Below, piece after piece: positions 8,623-18,590 of a stretch of 64,000 bases of DNA. Both the position numbers and the translations under genes were made by a program. How positions within the stretch are numbered: position 1 is the stretch's first letter; each line of letters starts with the position of its first letter. The stretch covers positions 1,704,501 through 1,768,500 of the forward strand of contig NZ_CP143423.1 in assembly GCF_014337925.2 (NCBI RefSeq), in the 5' to 3' direction. The DNA comes from Roseobacter fucihabitans (GTDB taxonomy: Bacteria > Pseudomonadota > Alphaproteobacteria > Rhodobacterales > Rhodobacteraceae). Below the pieces are notes generated by a model. The model was not told the origin of the DNA, did no database searches, and was given only the letters and a program-made list of their open reading frames with translations.

Positions 8623-8824
8623 GGATGTTCTCCTGCCAAAGAGATAAGCGTAAAGCGATTGTATTTCCAACATATTTTTCAAAGTGCTTTCAAGGCAGTG
8701 AGGAACGAGTGGAAAACCACGACCGTTTTTCGGTCACGAACCCTTAGAGGCTCAAACGATATGTGCCCTCATTTAACGGTGGATCCTGTAGCGTGCTTCA
8801 GGTGCCAAATCGGACAATGAATCC

Positions 8825-8854
8825 AAAACGAACAAAAACGAATAAAAACGCTTG
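8825..8854 (+). promoter_or_regulatory. Probable GlpR operator: three tandem 10-bp repeats
   Basis: AAAACGAACA, AAAACGAATA and AAAACGCTTG follow each other without a gap, one per helical turn, in the 294-bp region between glpR and glpD. DeoR-family repressors commonly bind direct repeats of a TTCGTTTT-type unit at this spacing, and AAAACGAA is its complement. A TTGATT hexamer (8852-8857) overlaps the last repeat and could be a -35 element, but no good -10 was seen. A related CGTTTTTCG stretch lies near 8725-8745. Confidence 0.6.
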
Positions 8855-8916
8855 ATTGCGCAAACGCACTGCGTTAACCATCGCAAAGTTAATGCACGTA
8901 TGGATTGGGGGATCTG

Positions 8917-10521
8917 GTGTCGCAGGCGAATTCATCACCAAAGACATATGACCTCTTTGTTGTTGGTGGCGGCATCAATGGATGCGGCATCGCACGCGAC
9001 GCGGCGGGCAGGGGCATGAGTGTGGCGCTGGCGGAGATGAACGATCTCGCTTCGGCAACCTCATCGGCCTCCACCAAGCTTTTCCATGGCGGCCTGCGGT
9101 ATCTGGAATATTTCGAGATCAACCTGGTACGCCATGCGCTGGCCGAACGCGAGGTGCTCCTGAGCGCCATGCCGCATATCAGTTGGCCGATGCGCTTTGT
9201 GTTGCCCTACCACAAGGATATGCGCTTTGAGGGTGATACGCCGACGTCGCGAATCCTCAATGTGATCATGCCCTGGATGAAGGGGCGTCGCCCGGCCTGG
9301 CTGATCCGCTTTGGGTTGCTGCTTTATGATAACCTGGGAGGGCGCAAGATCCTGCCGGCCACGAAAACGCTGGCCCTAAAGGGTAGCGTGGAGGGCGCGC
9401 CTCTCGAGGGTCGTTTCGAGAAGGCCTATGAGTATTCTGACTGCTGGATCGAGGACTCCCGGCTGGTGGTTCTGAATGCGCGCGATGCCGAGGCGCGCGG
9501 CGCGGATATCATGGTGCGCACAAAGGTCACAAGCGCGGCGCGTGTCGAGGATCACTGGGAGATTACCGTCGAGGATACGCAGGGCGGTGGCGTTAAATCG
9601 ATCAAAGCCCGGATGTTGATCAACGCGGGTGGCCCTTGGGTGGGCGACATCATCCAGCAAAAGGTGCGGATCAATTCAACCGAGGGCGTGCGTCTGGTGC
9701 GCGGCAGCCATATCGTCACCAAACGGCTTTATGATCACGATAAATGCTATTTCTTTCAAGGCACGGACGGGCGGATCATCTTTGCCATTCCCTATGAAAC
9801 GGATTTCACGCTGATCGGTACTACGGACGCCGAACACCATGATCCCAGCGTCAAACCCGAATGCACGGCGGAAGAGCAAGCCTATCTGATCAATTTCATC
9901 AATCAATACCTCAAGAAGGATATCGGCCCGGATGATGTGGTCTGGACCTACTCGGGGGTGCGCCCGCTTTATGATGATGGCGCAAGCAGCGCGACGGCGG
10001 CGACGCGGGATTACACCTTGAAGGTCGATGACACGGGCGGCGCGCCGATCCTGAATGTCTTTGGCGGCAAGATCACGACCTATCGCAAGCTGGCTGAGGA
10101 TGCGATGGACAAGATCGTGCCGTTTTTTCCGGGCACCTCGGGGCATTGGACCGCTGGGGTTGCCTTGCCCGGCGGCGATTTCGCCGTGGATGGGTTTGAC
10201 GGGCTGGTCACGCGCTTGCGCGGCGACTTCCCGTTCCTGAGCGCGTTCTGGGGCCGGCGTCTTGTGCGTGCCTATGGGACCGAGGCCTGGGACGTTCTTG
10301 CGGGTGCCACGGATGAGGCCGATCTGGGCCAGTCCTTTGGGGCGAGCTTGAGTGCGCGTGAGGTGCTCTGGCTGATAAACAATGAATACGCCCGCACCGC
10401 CGAGGACATCGTCTGGCGGCGTAACAAGCTTGGGCTGAGACTGAAGACAGAAGAAATTGCCGCCTTGGATGAGTTTATGAGCACACAACCGGGTGCGCAG
10501 GACAGCAAGGCCGCAGAATGA
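8917..10521 (+). CDS. glpD: Aerobic glycerol-3-phosphate dehydrogenase
   Basis: Membrane-associated FAD enzyme, about 534 aa, that oxidises glycerol 3-phosphate to dihydroxyacetone phosphate and passes electrons to quinone. The N-terminal dinucleotide motif YDLFVVGGGINGCGIARD is intact. The STKLFHGGLRYLE region, the FAIPYETDFTLIGTTD segment and the VFGGKITTYRKLAE motif are all family hallmarks. GTG at 8917 is preferred because a G-rich Shine-Dalgarno-like run lies just upstream; a TTG at 8905 would add four residues. First gene of the glp transport operon. Confidence 0.93.
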   Translation: MSQANSSPKTYDLFVVGGGINGCGIARDAAGRGMSVALAEMNDLASATSSASTKLFHGGLRYLEYFEINLVRHALAEREVLLSAMPHISWPMRFVLPYHKDMRFEGDTPTSRILNVIMPWMKGRRPAWLIRFGLLLYDNLGGRKILPATKTLALKGSVEGAPLEGRFEKAYEYSDCWIEDSRLVVLNARDAEARGADIMVRTKVTSAARVEDHWEITVEDTQGGGVKSIKARMLINAGGPWVGDIIQQKVRINSTEGVRLVRGSHIVTKRLYDHDKCYFFQGTDGRIIFAIPYETDFTLIGTTDAEHHDPSVKPECTAEEQAYLINFINQYLKKDIGPDDVVWTYSGVRPLYDDGASSATAATRDYTLKVDDTGGAPILNVFGGKITTYRKLAEDAMDKIVPFFPGTSGHWTAGVALPGGDFAVDGFDGLVTRLRGDFPFLSAFWGRRLVRAYGTEAWDVLAGATDEADLGQSFGASLSAREVLWLINNEYARTAEDIVWRRNKLGLRLKTEEIAALDEFMSTQPGAQDSKAAE

Positions 10522-10534
10522 AGAGGGGGCGGAC

Positions 10535-11623
10535 ATGACCTTGATTTTGGAAGGGGTGTCCAAAACCGTTGGCGGGGAAACCCATATTTATCCAACGGAC
10601 TTGGAACTGCAAAAGGGTACGATGAACGTGCTTTTGGGGCCTACGTCGTCGGGCAAAACATCCCTGATGCGCCTGATGGCGGGGCTGGATGTGCCGGCGA
10701 CCGGTCGCGTGATCTGGCAAGGGCAGGACGTCACGGGCATGCGGGTGCAGGATCGCAAGGTCGCGATGGTCTATCAGCAATTCATCAATTACCCGTCCAT
10801 GAGTGTTTATGATAACATCGCCTCGCCGATGCGGCTTTTGCGCCAGTCGCGCGCCGAGATTGATAAACGCGTGCGCGACACGGCCGATCTGATGAAATTG
10901 ACGCCGATGCTGGATCGCAAACCGCTGGAATTGTCTGGTGGGCAACAACAACGCTGCGCGCTGGCGCGTGCTTTGGTCAAGAACGCCGGGTTGGTCTTGC
11001 TGGATGAACCGCTGGCCAACCTTGATTACAAGCTGCGCGAGGAATTGCGCGCGGAAATCCCGAAAATTTTCGAGGAATCCGGATCGATTTTTGTTTATGC
11101 GACGACGGAGCCCGAAGAGGCGCTGTTGCTCGGCGGGAATACGGCAGCGCTCTGGCAGGGCAATGTCACGCAATTCGGGCTGACGCCATCCGTCTACCGC
11201 AAGCCGATCAATGCGACGACGGCGCGGGTGTTTTCCGATCCGCCGATGAATTTCCTCAAGATCATCAAGAAGGACGGCGCGCTGTCCTTTGGTGAGGGGC
11301 AGGCGATCCCGGCCCCGTCCGGTTCGCAAAACCTGCCTGATGGGGCCTATATCGCCGGGTTCCGTCCCAACCATCTGGAACTCTCACCCCATGCCGCAGG
11401 CGCGATGGCGTTCAACACCAAGCTGAGCGTCACGGAGATCACCGGTTCAGAGACGTTTGTGCATCTTGAGCATCATGGCGAGCGGTGGGTCGGGTTGGTG
11501 CATGGTGTTCAAAGCCTGCAACCCGGTCAGGATCTGGAGGTCTTTCTGGACCCTGCGCATGTTTATATTTTCGGGCAGGACGGCAATCTGGTCGCCGCAG
11601 CCCCCTATGCAGAGGCCGCATAA
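10535..11623 (+). CDS. glpS: Glycerol ABC transporter ATP-binding protein GlpS
   Basis: A 362-aa ATPase of the glycerol importer described in Rhizobium leguminosarum. It has Walker A GPTSSGKTS, signature LSGGQ (133-137), Walker B LVLLDEPLANLDY and a C-terminal TOBE/regulatory part. The H-loop is changed: the usual VTHD is ATTE, with Thr191 where His is expected, so this subunit's own Walker site should be catalytically weak. The ATG at 10535 has a strong GAGGGGG upstream. Its TAA overlaps the ATG of glpT. It pairs with GlpT, which has the complementary defect. Confidence 0.88.
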   Translation: MTLILEGVSKTVGGETHIYPTDLELQKGTMNVLLGPTSSGKTSLMRLMAGLDVPATGRVIWQGQDVTGMRVQDRKVAMVYQQFINYPSMSVYDNIASPMRLLRQSRAEIDKRVRDTADLMKLTPMLDRKPLELSGGQQQRCALARALVKNAGLVLLDEPLANLDYKLREELRAEIPKIFEESGSIFVYATTEPEEALLLGGNTAALWQGNVTQFGLTPSVYRKPINATTARVFSDPPMNFLKIIKKDGALSFGEGQAIPAPSGSQNLPDGAYIAGFRPNHLELSPHAAGAMAFNTKLSVTEITGSETFVHLEHHGERWVGLVHGVQSLQPGQDLEVFLDPAHVYIFGQDGNLVAAAPYAEAA

Positions 11624-12707
11624 TGGCAAAGATCACGCTTGATAACCTGGCGCATTCTTATCTGGCCAAACCGACGTCCGAGGATGATTTCGCGCTCAAG
11701 GAGCTCAATCACGACTGGGTCGATGGCGAGGCCTATGCGCTGCTCGGTGCCTCGGGCTGCGGTAAATCCACCTTGCTCAACATCATCTCGGGGCTGTTGC
11801 ACCCCAGTCAGGGGCGCATCCTGTTCAATGACCGCGATGTGACGCATGCGCCTACCGCCGAGCGCAACATCGCGCAGGTGTTCCAGTTCCCGGTCGTCTA
11901 CGACACGATGAGCGTGCATGATAATCTGGCCTTTCCGCTGCGCAATCGCGGGGCTGATCCGACCTATGTGGCCGGGCGGGTGAACCAGATCGCCAAGATG
12001 ATCGGTATGGAAGCCGAATTGAACCATAAGGCGCGCGGGCTGACCGCAGATGCCAAGCAGAAGATTTCTCTGGGCCGTGGCATGGTGCGCGAGGACGTGA
12101 ACGCCTTGCTCTTTGACGAGCCGCTCACCGTAATCGACCCACATATGAAGTGGGAGTTGCGCACGCAGCTAAAATCCCTGCACCATGAATTTGGCCACAC
12201 CATGATCTATGTGACGCATGACCAGACCGAGGCGCTGACCTTCGCGGATAAGGTGGTGGTCATGTATGACGGGCGCGTGGTGCAGATCGGCACGCCGCAG
12301 GAATTATTCGAGCGCCCCGCGCATACTTTCGTGGGCTATTTCATCGGCTCGCCGGGGATGAACCTGTTTGATGCGGAAATTGACGGGGCGGCGGCGCGTA
12401 TTGCGGGTGTCACCGTGCCGTTGGGGGCCGGATACGCGCCCGCCAAGGGTAAATTGCAAGTCGGTGTTCGGCCTGAATTCATCAAGCTGAGCGGGGCGGC
12501 GGATGGAGTCCCCGCGCGGGTGAAACGTGTTGAGGATGTCGGGCGTCACAAGATCGTGCGCCTTGATGTCGAGGGGCGCGAAATCAGCGCTATCGTGGGG
12601 GAAGGCTCTGCGATTTCGGATGGGACACAGAACATCACTTTTGATCCCGATGGCATCAACGTCTACGCCGACGACTGGCGCATTGCACCGGAAGGGGAGG
12701 CCGCCTG

Positions 12708-12708
<1 letters not shown>
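11623..12708 (+). CDS. glpT: Glycerol ABC transporter ATP-binding protein GlpT
   Basis: A 361-aa second ATPase of the glycerol importer (not the E. coli glycerol-3-phosphate antiporter of the same name). Walker A GASGCGKST, Walker B ALLFDEPLTVIDP and the H-loop VTHD (His199) are intact. The signature motif is degenerate: LTADA at 140-144 instead of LSGGQ. In a GlpS/GlpT heterodimer one ATP site would combine the good GlpT Walker/H-loop with the good GlpS signature, and the other site would be degenerate on both sides. The C-terminus has a TOBE-like domain with VGVRPEFI. The start overlaps the glpS stop (TAATG) and the end overlaps glpP (TGATG). Confidence 0.88.
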
Positions 12709-13579
<871 letters not shown>

Positions 13580-13583
<4 letters not shown>

Positions 13584-14461
13584 CCGACACAACCGTTCAA
13601 ACCGTAATCCCCGGCGATCTGGCCCCGAGCGAGGTGAAACCCGCGCGCCGCAAGCGGCCTAAGATCAACGGGTCCGCCGTCGTCATGGGGCTTTATCTGC
13701 TGTTCCTGTTGCTGCCGATCTACTGGCTGCTGAACATGAGCCTGAAGACGAATACCGAAATTCTTGGCTCCTTTTCGCTCTTCCCGCGTGATCTGACGCT
13801 GGCGAATTACGTCAAGATTCTGACGGATGAGAGCTGGTATATCGGCTATATCAACTCGCTGATTTATGTTGTGATGAATACGGTGATCAGCCTCGCCGTC
13901 GCGCTGCCCGCCGCCTATGCCTTCTCGCGCTATTCCTTCATGGGCGACAAGCATCTGTTTTTCTGGTTGTTGACCAACCGGATGGCTCCGCCTGCGGTTT
14001 TCGCGCTGCCGTTCTTTCAATTATACTCCTCTGTGGGGCTGTTTGACACGCATATCGCGGTGGCACTGGCGCATTGCCTGTTCAACGTGCCACTGGCGGT
14101 CTGGATATTGGAGGGCTTCATGCGCGGCGTCCCGAAAGAGATCGACGAGACGGCCTATCTAGACGGCTACTCCTTCCCGCGCTTCTTTGTGCAGATCTTC
14201 ACGCCGCTGATCGCGTCTGGGATCGGTGTCGCCGCCTTCTTCTGCTTCATGTTCTCATGGGTGGAACTGCTCTTGAGCCGGACGCTGACCACAGTGGACG
14301 CCAAACCCATCGCTGCGATCATGACCCGGACCCAAGGGGCCGCAGGCATCGACTGGGGGGTGCTGGCGGCAGCCGGCATGTTGACCATCGTGCCGGGTGC
14401 GCTGGTAATTTATTTCGTGCGCAACTATATCGCTAAGGGCTTTGCCCTGGGGAGGGTGTGA
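13580..14461 (+). CDS. glpQ: Glycerol ABC transporter permease GlpQ
   Basis: A 293-aa permease of the MalG/UgpE type. It has a 30-residue Arg/Lys-rich cytoplasmic N-terminus, a first helix near residues 33-55 and an EAA loop around IDETAYLDGYSFPRFFVQIF. The C-terminus YIAKGFALGRV matches the usual end of this family (G-L-x-x-G-x-V). It overlaps glpP by four bases, and its TGA overlaps the ATG of the next, unrelated gene. Confidence 0.88.
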
Positions 14462-14868
14462 TGGCGTGCGACACTCTTTCTGATAGTGAAGCGATGATCG
14501 CGAAGATTGTAGCGTTTCTCGCGGAAAAAGGGGTCCGCCTGACAGATGTGAGCGCTGTGGAACTTGGTTATCCGCGTGAACAAGGTGCCGATACACTATT
14601 CGAAAATGCAATCGAGTGGTTGATCAGCGAAAACATAATCCGCCAACGCGCTCTTCACCGCACGCAGGGTGGCAAACTGCATGAGACCGTTGCCAAGTCT
14701 TGTGTTTTGACATCCCATGGCTTTGCCTTGTTGGCAGTCCCATTTGATAAGAATTTATCATTGGGCGCAGCGGTTAGACAAACGGCTGAGGAAGGCTCCG
14801 GATTTTCTAATGCCGGAAGCTTTTTTGGTGGACTTCTTGGCAGTTTCACCAAATCAGTAGCAAACTAA
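14461..14868 (+). CDS. Unknown protein inserted in the glycerol transport operon
   Basis: A 135-aa protein that I do not recognise. Residues about 10-80 look like a small alpha-helical/winged-helix unit (AMIAKIVAFLAEKGVRL, then FENAIEWLISENIIR and LTSHGFALL). The tail is a Gly-rich hydrophobic stretch (AGSFFGGLLGSFTKS) that could be an amphipathic or membrane-contacting end. It has no signal peptide and no Cys-based motif. Base composition is visibly more AT-rich than the flanking glp genes. Its ATG overlaps the glpQ stop and it ends 15 bases before glpU, so it is co-translated with the transporter. It is not part of the described glpSTPQUV set. Function unknown. Confidence 0.7.
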   Translation: MACDTLSDSEAMIAKIVAFLAEKGVRLTDVSAVELGYPREQGADTLFENAIEWLISENIIRQRALHRTQGGKLHETVAKSCVLTSHGFALLAVPFDKNLSLGAAVRQTAEEGSGFSNAGSFFGGLLGSFTKSVAN

Positions 14869-14883
14869 GAAGGGGATGAACTA

Positions 14884-15156
14884 ATGGCCTGGATGGCATG
14901 GACCGTACCGACGGCGCTCTTTTTCGCTGTGATCGCAAGCCTGTTGATCATCTTCACAATTCTCGCCATCAAATATCCCGAGACGCCCCGCACGGGCATC
15001 TTGCGGATCGAAACAACGCGGGGGGATCGTTTGTTCATCACCCTGCTGGGCTCAGCCTTTATCAATCTGATCTGGCTGGGTCTTGAGGTCGCACCACAGC
15101 CCTATGCGCTGCTGGCGTGTCTGGTCTATGCCGTAGCGGTGTTCCGCTGGGTATGA
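14884..15156 (+). CDS. glpU: Small membrane protein of the glycerol transporter (DUF2160-like)
   Basis: A 90-aa protein with about three hydrophobic helices (residues 4-28, 48-63 and 68-90) and a polar loop PETPRTGILRIETTRGDR between the first two. It matches the small conserved membrane protein found between the permease and binding-protein genes in glycerol ABC operons. The start has AAGGGG eight bases upstream. The exact role is unknown; an accessory subunit of the transporter is likely. Confidence 0.8.
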   Translation: MAWMAWTVPTALFFAVIASLLIIFTILAIKYPETPRTGILRIETTRGDRLFITLLGSAFINLIWLGLEVAPQPYALLACLVYAVAVFRWV

Positions 15157-15232
15157 GACAAGAAGAATGGGGCGTCCGAACCATCGGGGGCCTCAAATAA
15201 AAACAGTTCAATAATGTCTTGGGAGGACTCAC

Positions 15233-16954
15233 ATGAACTTTTCACTAAAATCAACCACAGCCATGGGTGCGCTGGTCGCGTCTCTGGCAATGCCGGCCTG
15301 GGCCGACATGGAGGCGGCGAATGCGTTTCTCGATAACGAGATCGCGGGTCTTTCCGTGCTCGACCGCGCCGCTCAGGAAGCGGAGATGCAATTCTTTGTT
15401 GATGCCGCGGCACCGTTTGCGGGCATGGACATCAAGGTTGTGTCGGAAACGATCACGACCCATGAGTATGAATCTCAGGTCCTCGCACCGGCCTTCACCG
15501 CCATCACCGGGATCAAGGTTACGCATGATTTGATCGGCGAAGGCGACGTTGTTGAAAAGCTGCAAACACAAATGCAGTCGGGCGAAAACATCTATGACGC
15601 CTATGTCAATGACTCTGATCTGATCGGCACGCATTGGCGTTACAAGCAGGTGCGTAACCTGACCGACTGGATGGCGGGCGAGGGTGCCGATGTGACGCTG
15701 CCGACGCTTGATATGGAAGACTTCATTGGTCTGTCTTTCACCACTGGCCCGGATGGCAAAGTCTACCAGATGCCAACGCAGCAGTTCGCGAACCTTTATT
15801 GGTTCCGTTATGATTGGTTCAACGACGCACAGAACAAAGCCGATTTCCAAGAGAAATACGGCTATGAACTGGGCGTTCCGGTGAACTGGTCGGCTTACGA
15901 GGACATCGCGGAATTCTTCACCGGTCGCGATCTGTCGCGCATGGGCGTTGATGGCGACGTCTTTGGCAACATGGATTACGGCAAGAAAGATCCGTCCTTG
16001 GGCTGGCGTTATACGGACGCGTGGATGTCCATGGCAGGCATGGGCGACGTCGGTGAGCCAAACGGTCTTCCCGTGGACGAATGGGGCATCCGGGTGAATG
16101 AGAATTCACAACCCACCGGTTCCTGTGTGGCCCGTGGTGGTGCGACGAACTCGCCCGCCGCTGTTTATGCCGTGACCAAGGCCATTGAGTGGCTGCAAAA
16201 ATACTCGCCACCCGCCGCGGCAGGTATGACATTCGGCGAAGCGGGGCCAATCCCGGCACAAGGCAACGTGGCCCAGCAGATGTTCTGGTACACGGCGTTT
16301 ACGGCCGCGACGGTTCTGCCTGATCTGCCCGTGATGAACGAAGATGGCACGCCCAAATGGCGCATGGCCCCTTCGCCGCATGGTGTCTACTGGAAAGAGG
16401 GCCAAAAGATCGGCTACCAGGATGCCGGCAGCTGGACACTGATGGAATCCACACCCGTTGACCGTGCCAAGGCCGCGTGGCTTTATGCACAGTTCGTGGT
16501 GTCCAAAACGGTCGATCTGAAGAAATCCGACGTGGGTCTGACGTTCATTCGCGAATCCACAATCGATGCGGAGCACTTCACCGAGCGCGCACCACGCCTT
16601 GGCGGTCTGGTAGAATTCTACCGCTCACCAGCGCGCGTTGCATGGTCGCCAACCGGCACCAACGTTCCGGATTATCCAAAGCTGGCACAGCTGTGGTGGC
16701 AGAACATCGGCGATGCAATGTCCGGTGCAAAGACCCCACAAGAAGCGCTTGATGCGCTGTGTTCCGATCAGGAGCGTGTGCTTGAGCGTCTTGAGCGTGC
16801 GGGTGTTCAGGGTGATCTGGGTCCGGTCCTGAACGAGGAAATGAGTGCAGAGCACTGGTTTGCTCAGCCGGGCGCGCCTTTCCCCAAGCTTGAGAACGAA
16901 GACGAAGAGCCACAGACCGTCAGCTATGACGAGCTGATCAAATCCTGGCAGTAA
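15233..16954 (+). CDS. glpV: Glycerol ABC transporter substrate-binding protein GlpV
   Basis: A 573-aa periplasmic binding protein, long for a sugar binder but normal for this glycerol family. The signal peptide covers residues 1-24 and ends with MPAWA. The mature protein opens with a helical AANAFLDNEIAGLSVLDRAAQ segment and then the typical extracellular-binding-protein core (ITGIKVTHDLIGEGDVVEKL). GGGAGGA-like ribosome binding (TTGGGAGGA) lies eight bases upstream. It is followed by a strong stem-loop and a palindromic repeat before glpK. Confidence 0.9.
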   Translation: MNFSLKSTTAMGALVASLAMPAWADMEAANAFLDNEIAGLSVLDRAAQEAEMQFFVDAAAPFAGMDIKVVSETITTHEYESQVLAPAFTAITGIKVTHDLIGEGDVVEKLQTQMQSGENIYDAYVNDSDLIGTHWRYKQVRNLTDWMAGEGADVTLPTLDMEDFIGLSFTTGPDGKVYQMPTQQFANLYWFRYDWFNDAQNKADFQEKYGYELGVPVNWSAYEDIAEFFTGRDLSRMGVDGDVFGNMDYGKKDPSLGWRYTDAWMSMAGMGDVGEPNGLPVDEWGIRVNENSQPTGSCVARGGATNSPAAVYAVTKAIEWLQKYSPPAAAGMTFGEAGPIPAQGNVAQQMFWYTAFTAATVLPDLPVMNEDGTPKWRMAPSPHGVYWKEGQKIGYQDAGSWTLMESTPVDRAKAAWLYAQFVVSKTVDLKKSDVGLTFIRESTIDAEHFTERAPRLGGLVEFYRSPARVAWSPTGTNVPDYPKLAQLWWQNIGDAMSGAKTPQEALDALCSDQERVLERLERAGVQGDLGPVLNEEMSAEHWFAQPGAPFPKLENEDEEPQTVSYDELIKSWQ

Positions 16955-16968
16955 GTCTTTTGTTTTTA

Positions 16969-17002
16969 GCCGGGGCGCTTGGTTGCGCCCCGGCCGTTTT
17001 TT
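16969..17002 (+). terminator. Rho-independent terminator/attenuator after glpV
   Basis: A perfect 10-bp GC stem (16969-16978 with 16985-16994), 6-nt loop and a six-T run at 16997-17002. It ends most glpV transcripts; readthrough or a separate promoter would be needed for glpK. Confidence 0.8.
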
Positions 17003-17010
17003 GACATCGC

Positions 17011-17078
17011 CGTCATCCTCGGGCTTGTCCCGGGGATCTTCAGCCACACAGATCCTCGGGACAAGCCCGAGGATGACG
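17011..17078. repeat. REP-like palindromic intergenic element
   Basis: Two 29-bp arms (17011-17039 and 17050-17078) are inverted copies with one mismatch, around a 10-nt loop. Both arms contain CGTCATCCTCGGGCTTGTCC. Elements with this core are widespread between genes in Rhodobacterales and related alphaproteobacteria. It lies 20 bases before glpK. Confidence 0.8.
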
Positions 17079-17097
17079 CACGCAGAAAGGGGACGCC

Positions 17098-18585
17098 ATG
17101 ACCCATATTCTCGCCATTGATCAGGGAACCACATCGTCCCGCGCCATCGTCTTTGACGGCGACATGAAGATCAAAGCCAGCGCGCAGGAAGAGTTCCCGC
17201 AGCATTTCCCCGATAGCGGTTGGGTCGAGCATGATCCGGGTGATTTATGGTCCACTACCGCGGGCACCTGCCGCGCAGCGATTGAAAAGGCCGGACTGGG
17301 GCCGGATGACATCGCTGCCATCGGCATCACCAATCAGCGCGAAACCGTGGTTGTTTGGGATAAAGAAACAGGCCAGCCGATTTATAACGCCATTGTTTGG
17401 CAGGATCGCCGTACGGCAGAGTATTGCCGCGAATTGCGCGACGCTGGTCATGATAAGATGATCACGGCCAAGACCGGGTTGCTGGCCGATCCCTATTTTT
17501 CCGGCACCAAACTCAAATGGATCCTTGATCATGTGGACGGTGCTCGGGAGCAGGCCAAAAATGGCGAATTGCTGTTTGGGACGGTGGATTGCTTCCTGAT
17601 CTGGAAACTCACCGGCGGCGCGGCCCATGTGACAGATGCCACCAATGCCGCGCGCACCTCGCTTTATGACATTCACAAGGGCCGCTGGAGCACGTCGATC
17701 TGCGCGCTATTCGACATCCCGATGCAGATGCTGCCCGAGGTCAAAGACTGCGCCGCTGATTTCGGCATGACGCGCTCGGACCTCTTTGGCCGTCCGATCC
17801 CGATTTTGGGCGTGGCGGGGGATCAGCAGGCCGCCACCATTGGCCAGGCCTGTTTTGAGCCGGGCATGTTGAAATCTACTTATGGGACGGGGTGTTTTGC
17901 ACTGTTGAACACGGGCGAAACGGCTGTGACCTCCAACAATCGATTGCTGACAACAATCGCTTATCAATTTGACGGCACGCCGACCTATGCGCTTGAAGGG
18001 TCCATTTTTGTGGCAGGGGCCGTGGTGCAATGGCTGCGCGACGGGCTCAAAATCATCCGCGCGGCGTCCGAAACCCAACCCCTGGCCGAACAGGCGGACC
18101 CCAATCAGAACGTCGTTCTGGTGCCGGCCTTTGTGGGCCTCGGTGCGCCCTATTGGAACGCGGAATGTCGCGGGGCGGTTTTCGGGCTGACCCGGAATTC
18201 GGGACCCGAGGAATATGCCAAGGCCGCCCTTGAAAGTGTGGGCTATCAGACCCGCGATCTTCTGGAGGCGATGCAGGCGGATTGGCAGGGTACGGGCGCA
18301 AAAGCAACGCTGCGGGTGGATGGCGGCATGTCCGCTTCCGATTGGGCGATGCAGTTCTTATCCGACATCATCGGCGCGCCGGTGGATCGACCGGAAGTGC
18401 TCGAAACCACGGCTTTGGGGGCCGCATGGCTCGCCGGGCAACGTGCGGGACTTTACCCTGATATGAAAGGTTTCGCGCAAAGCTGGGCGCTGGAGCAGAA
18501 ATTCAGCCCCCAAATGGAGGACGGCGCGCGCAGCCGCAAATACGCCGCGTGGAAGCGGGCGGTGGCCGCGACCATGAGCTTTTGA
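17098..18585 (+). CDS. glpK: Glycerol kinase
   Basis: A 495-aa FGGY-family kinase that phosphorylates glycerol to glycerol 3-phosphate. It has the N-terminal phosphate motif [13 protein letters not shown], the substrate segment [22 protein letters not shown] and the C-terminal ATP motif [20 protein letters not shown]. Length is normal (E. coli 502). AAAGGGG lies upstream of the ATG. The neighbouring importer delivers the substrate; no GlpF facilitator gene is present in the window. Confidence 0.95.
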   Translation: MTHILAIDQGTTSSRAIVFDGDMKIKASAQEEFPQHFPDSGWVEHDPGDLWSTTAGTCRAAIEKAGLGPDDIAAIGITNQRETVVVWDKETGQPIYNAIVWQDRRTAEYCRELRDAGHDKMITAKTGLLADPYFSGTKLKWILDHVDGAREQAKNGELLFGTVDCFLIWKLTGGAAHVTDATNAARTSLYDIHKGRWSTSICALFDIPMQMLPEVKDCAADFGMTRSDLFGRPIPILGVAGDQQAATIGQACFEPGMLKSTYGTGCFALLNTGETAVTSNNRLLTTIAYQFDGTPTYALEGSIFVAGAVVQWLRDGLKIIRAASETQPLAEQADPNQNVVLVPAFVGLGAPYWNAECRGAVFGLTRNSGPEEYAKAALESVGYQTRDLLEAMQADWQGTGAKATLRVDGGMSASDWAMQFLSDIIGAPVDRPEVLETTALGAAWLAGQRAGLYPDMKGFAQSWALEQKFSPQMEDGARSRKYAAWKRAVAATMSF

Positions 18586-18590
18586 CGCTG

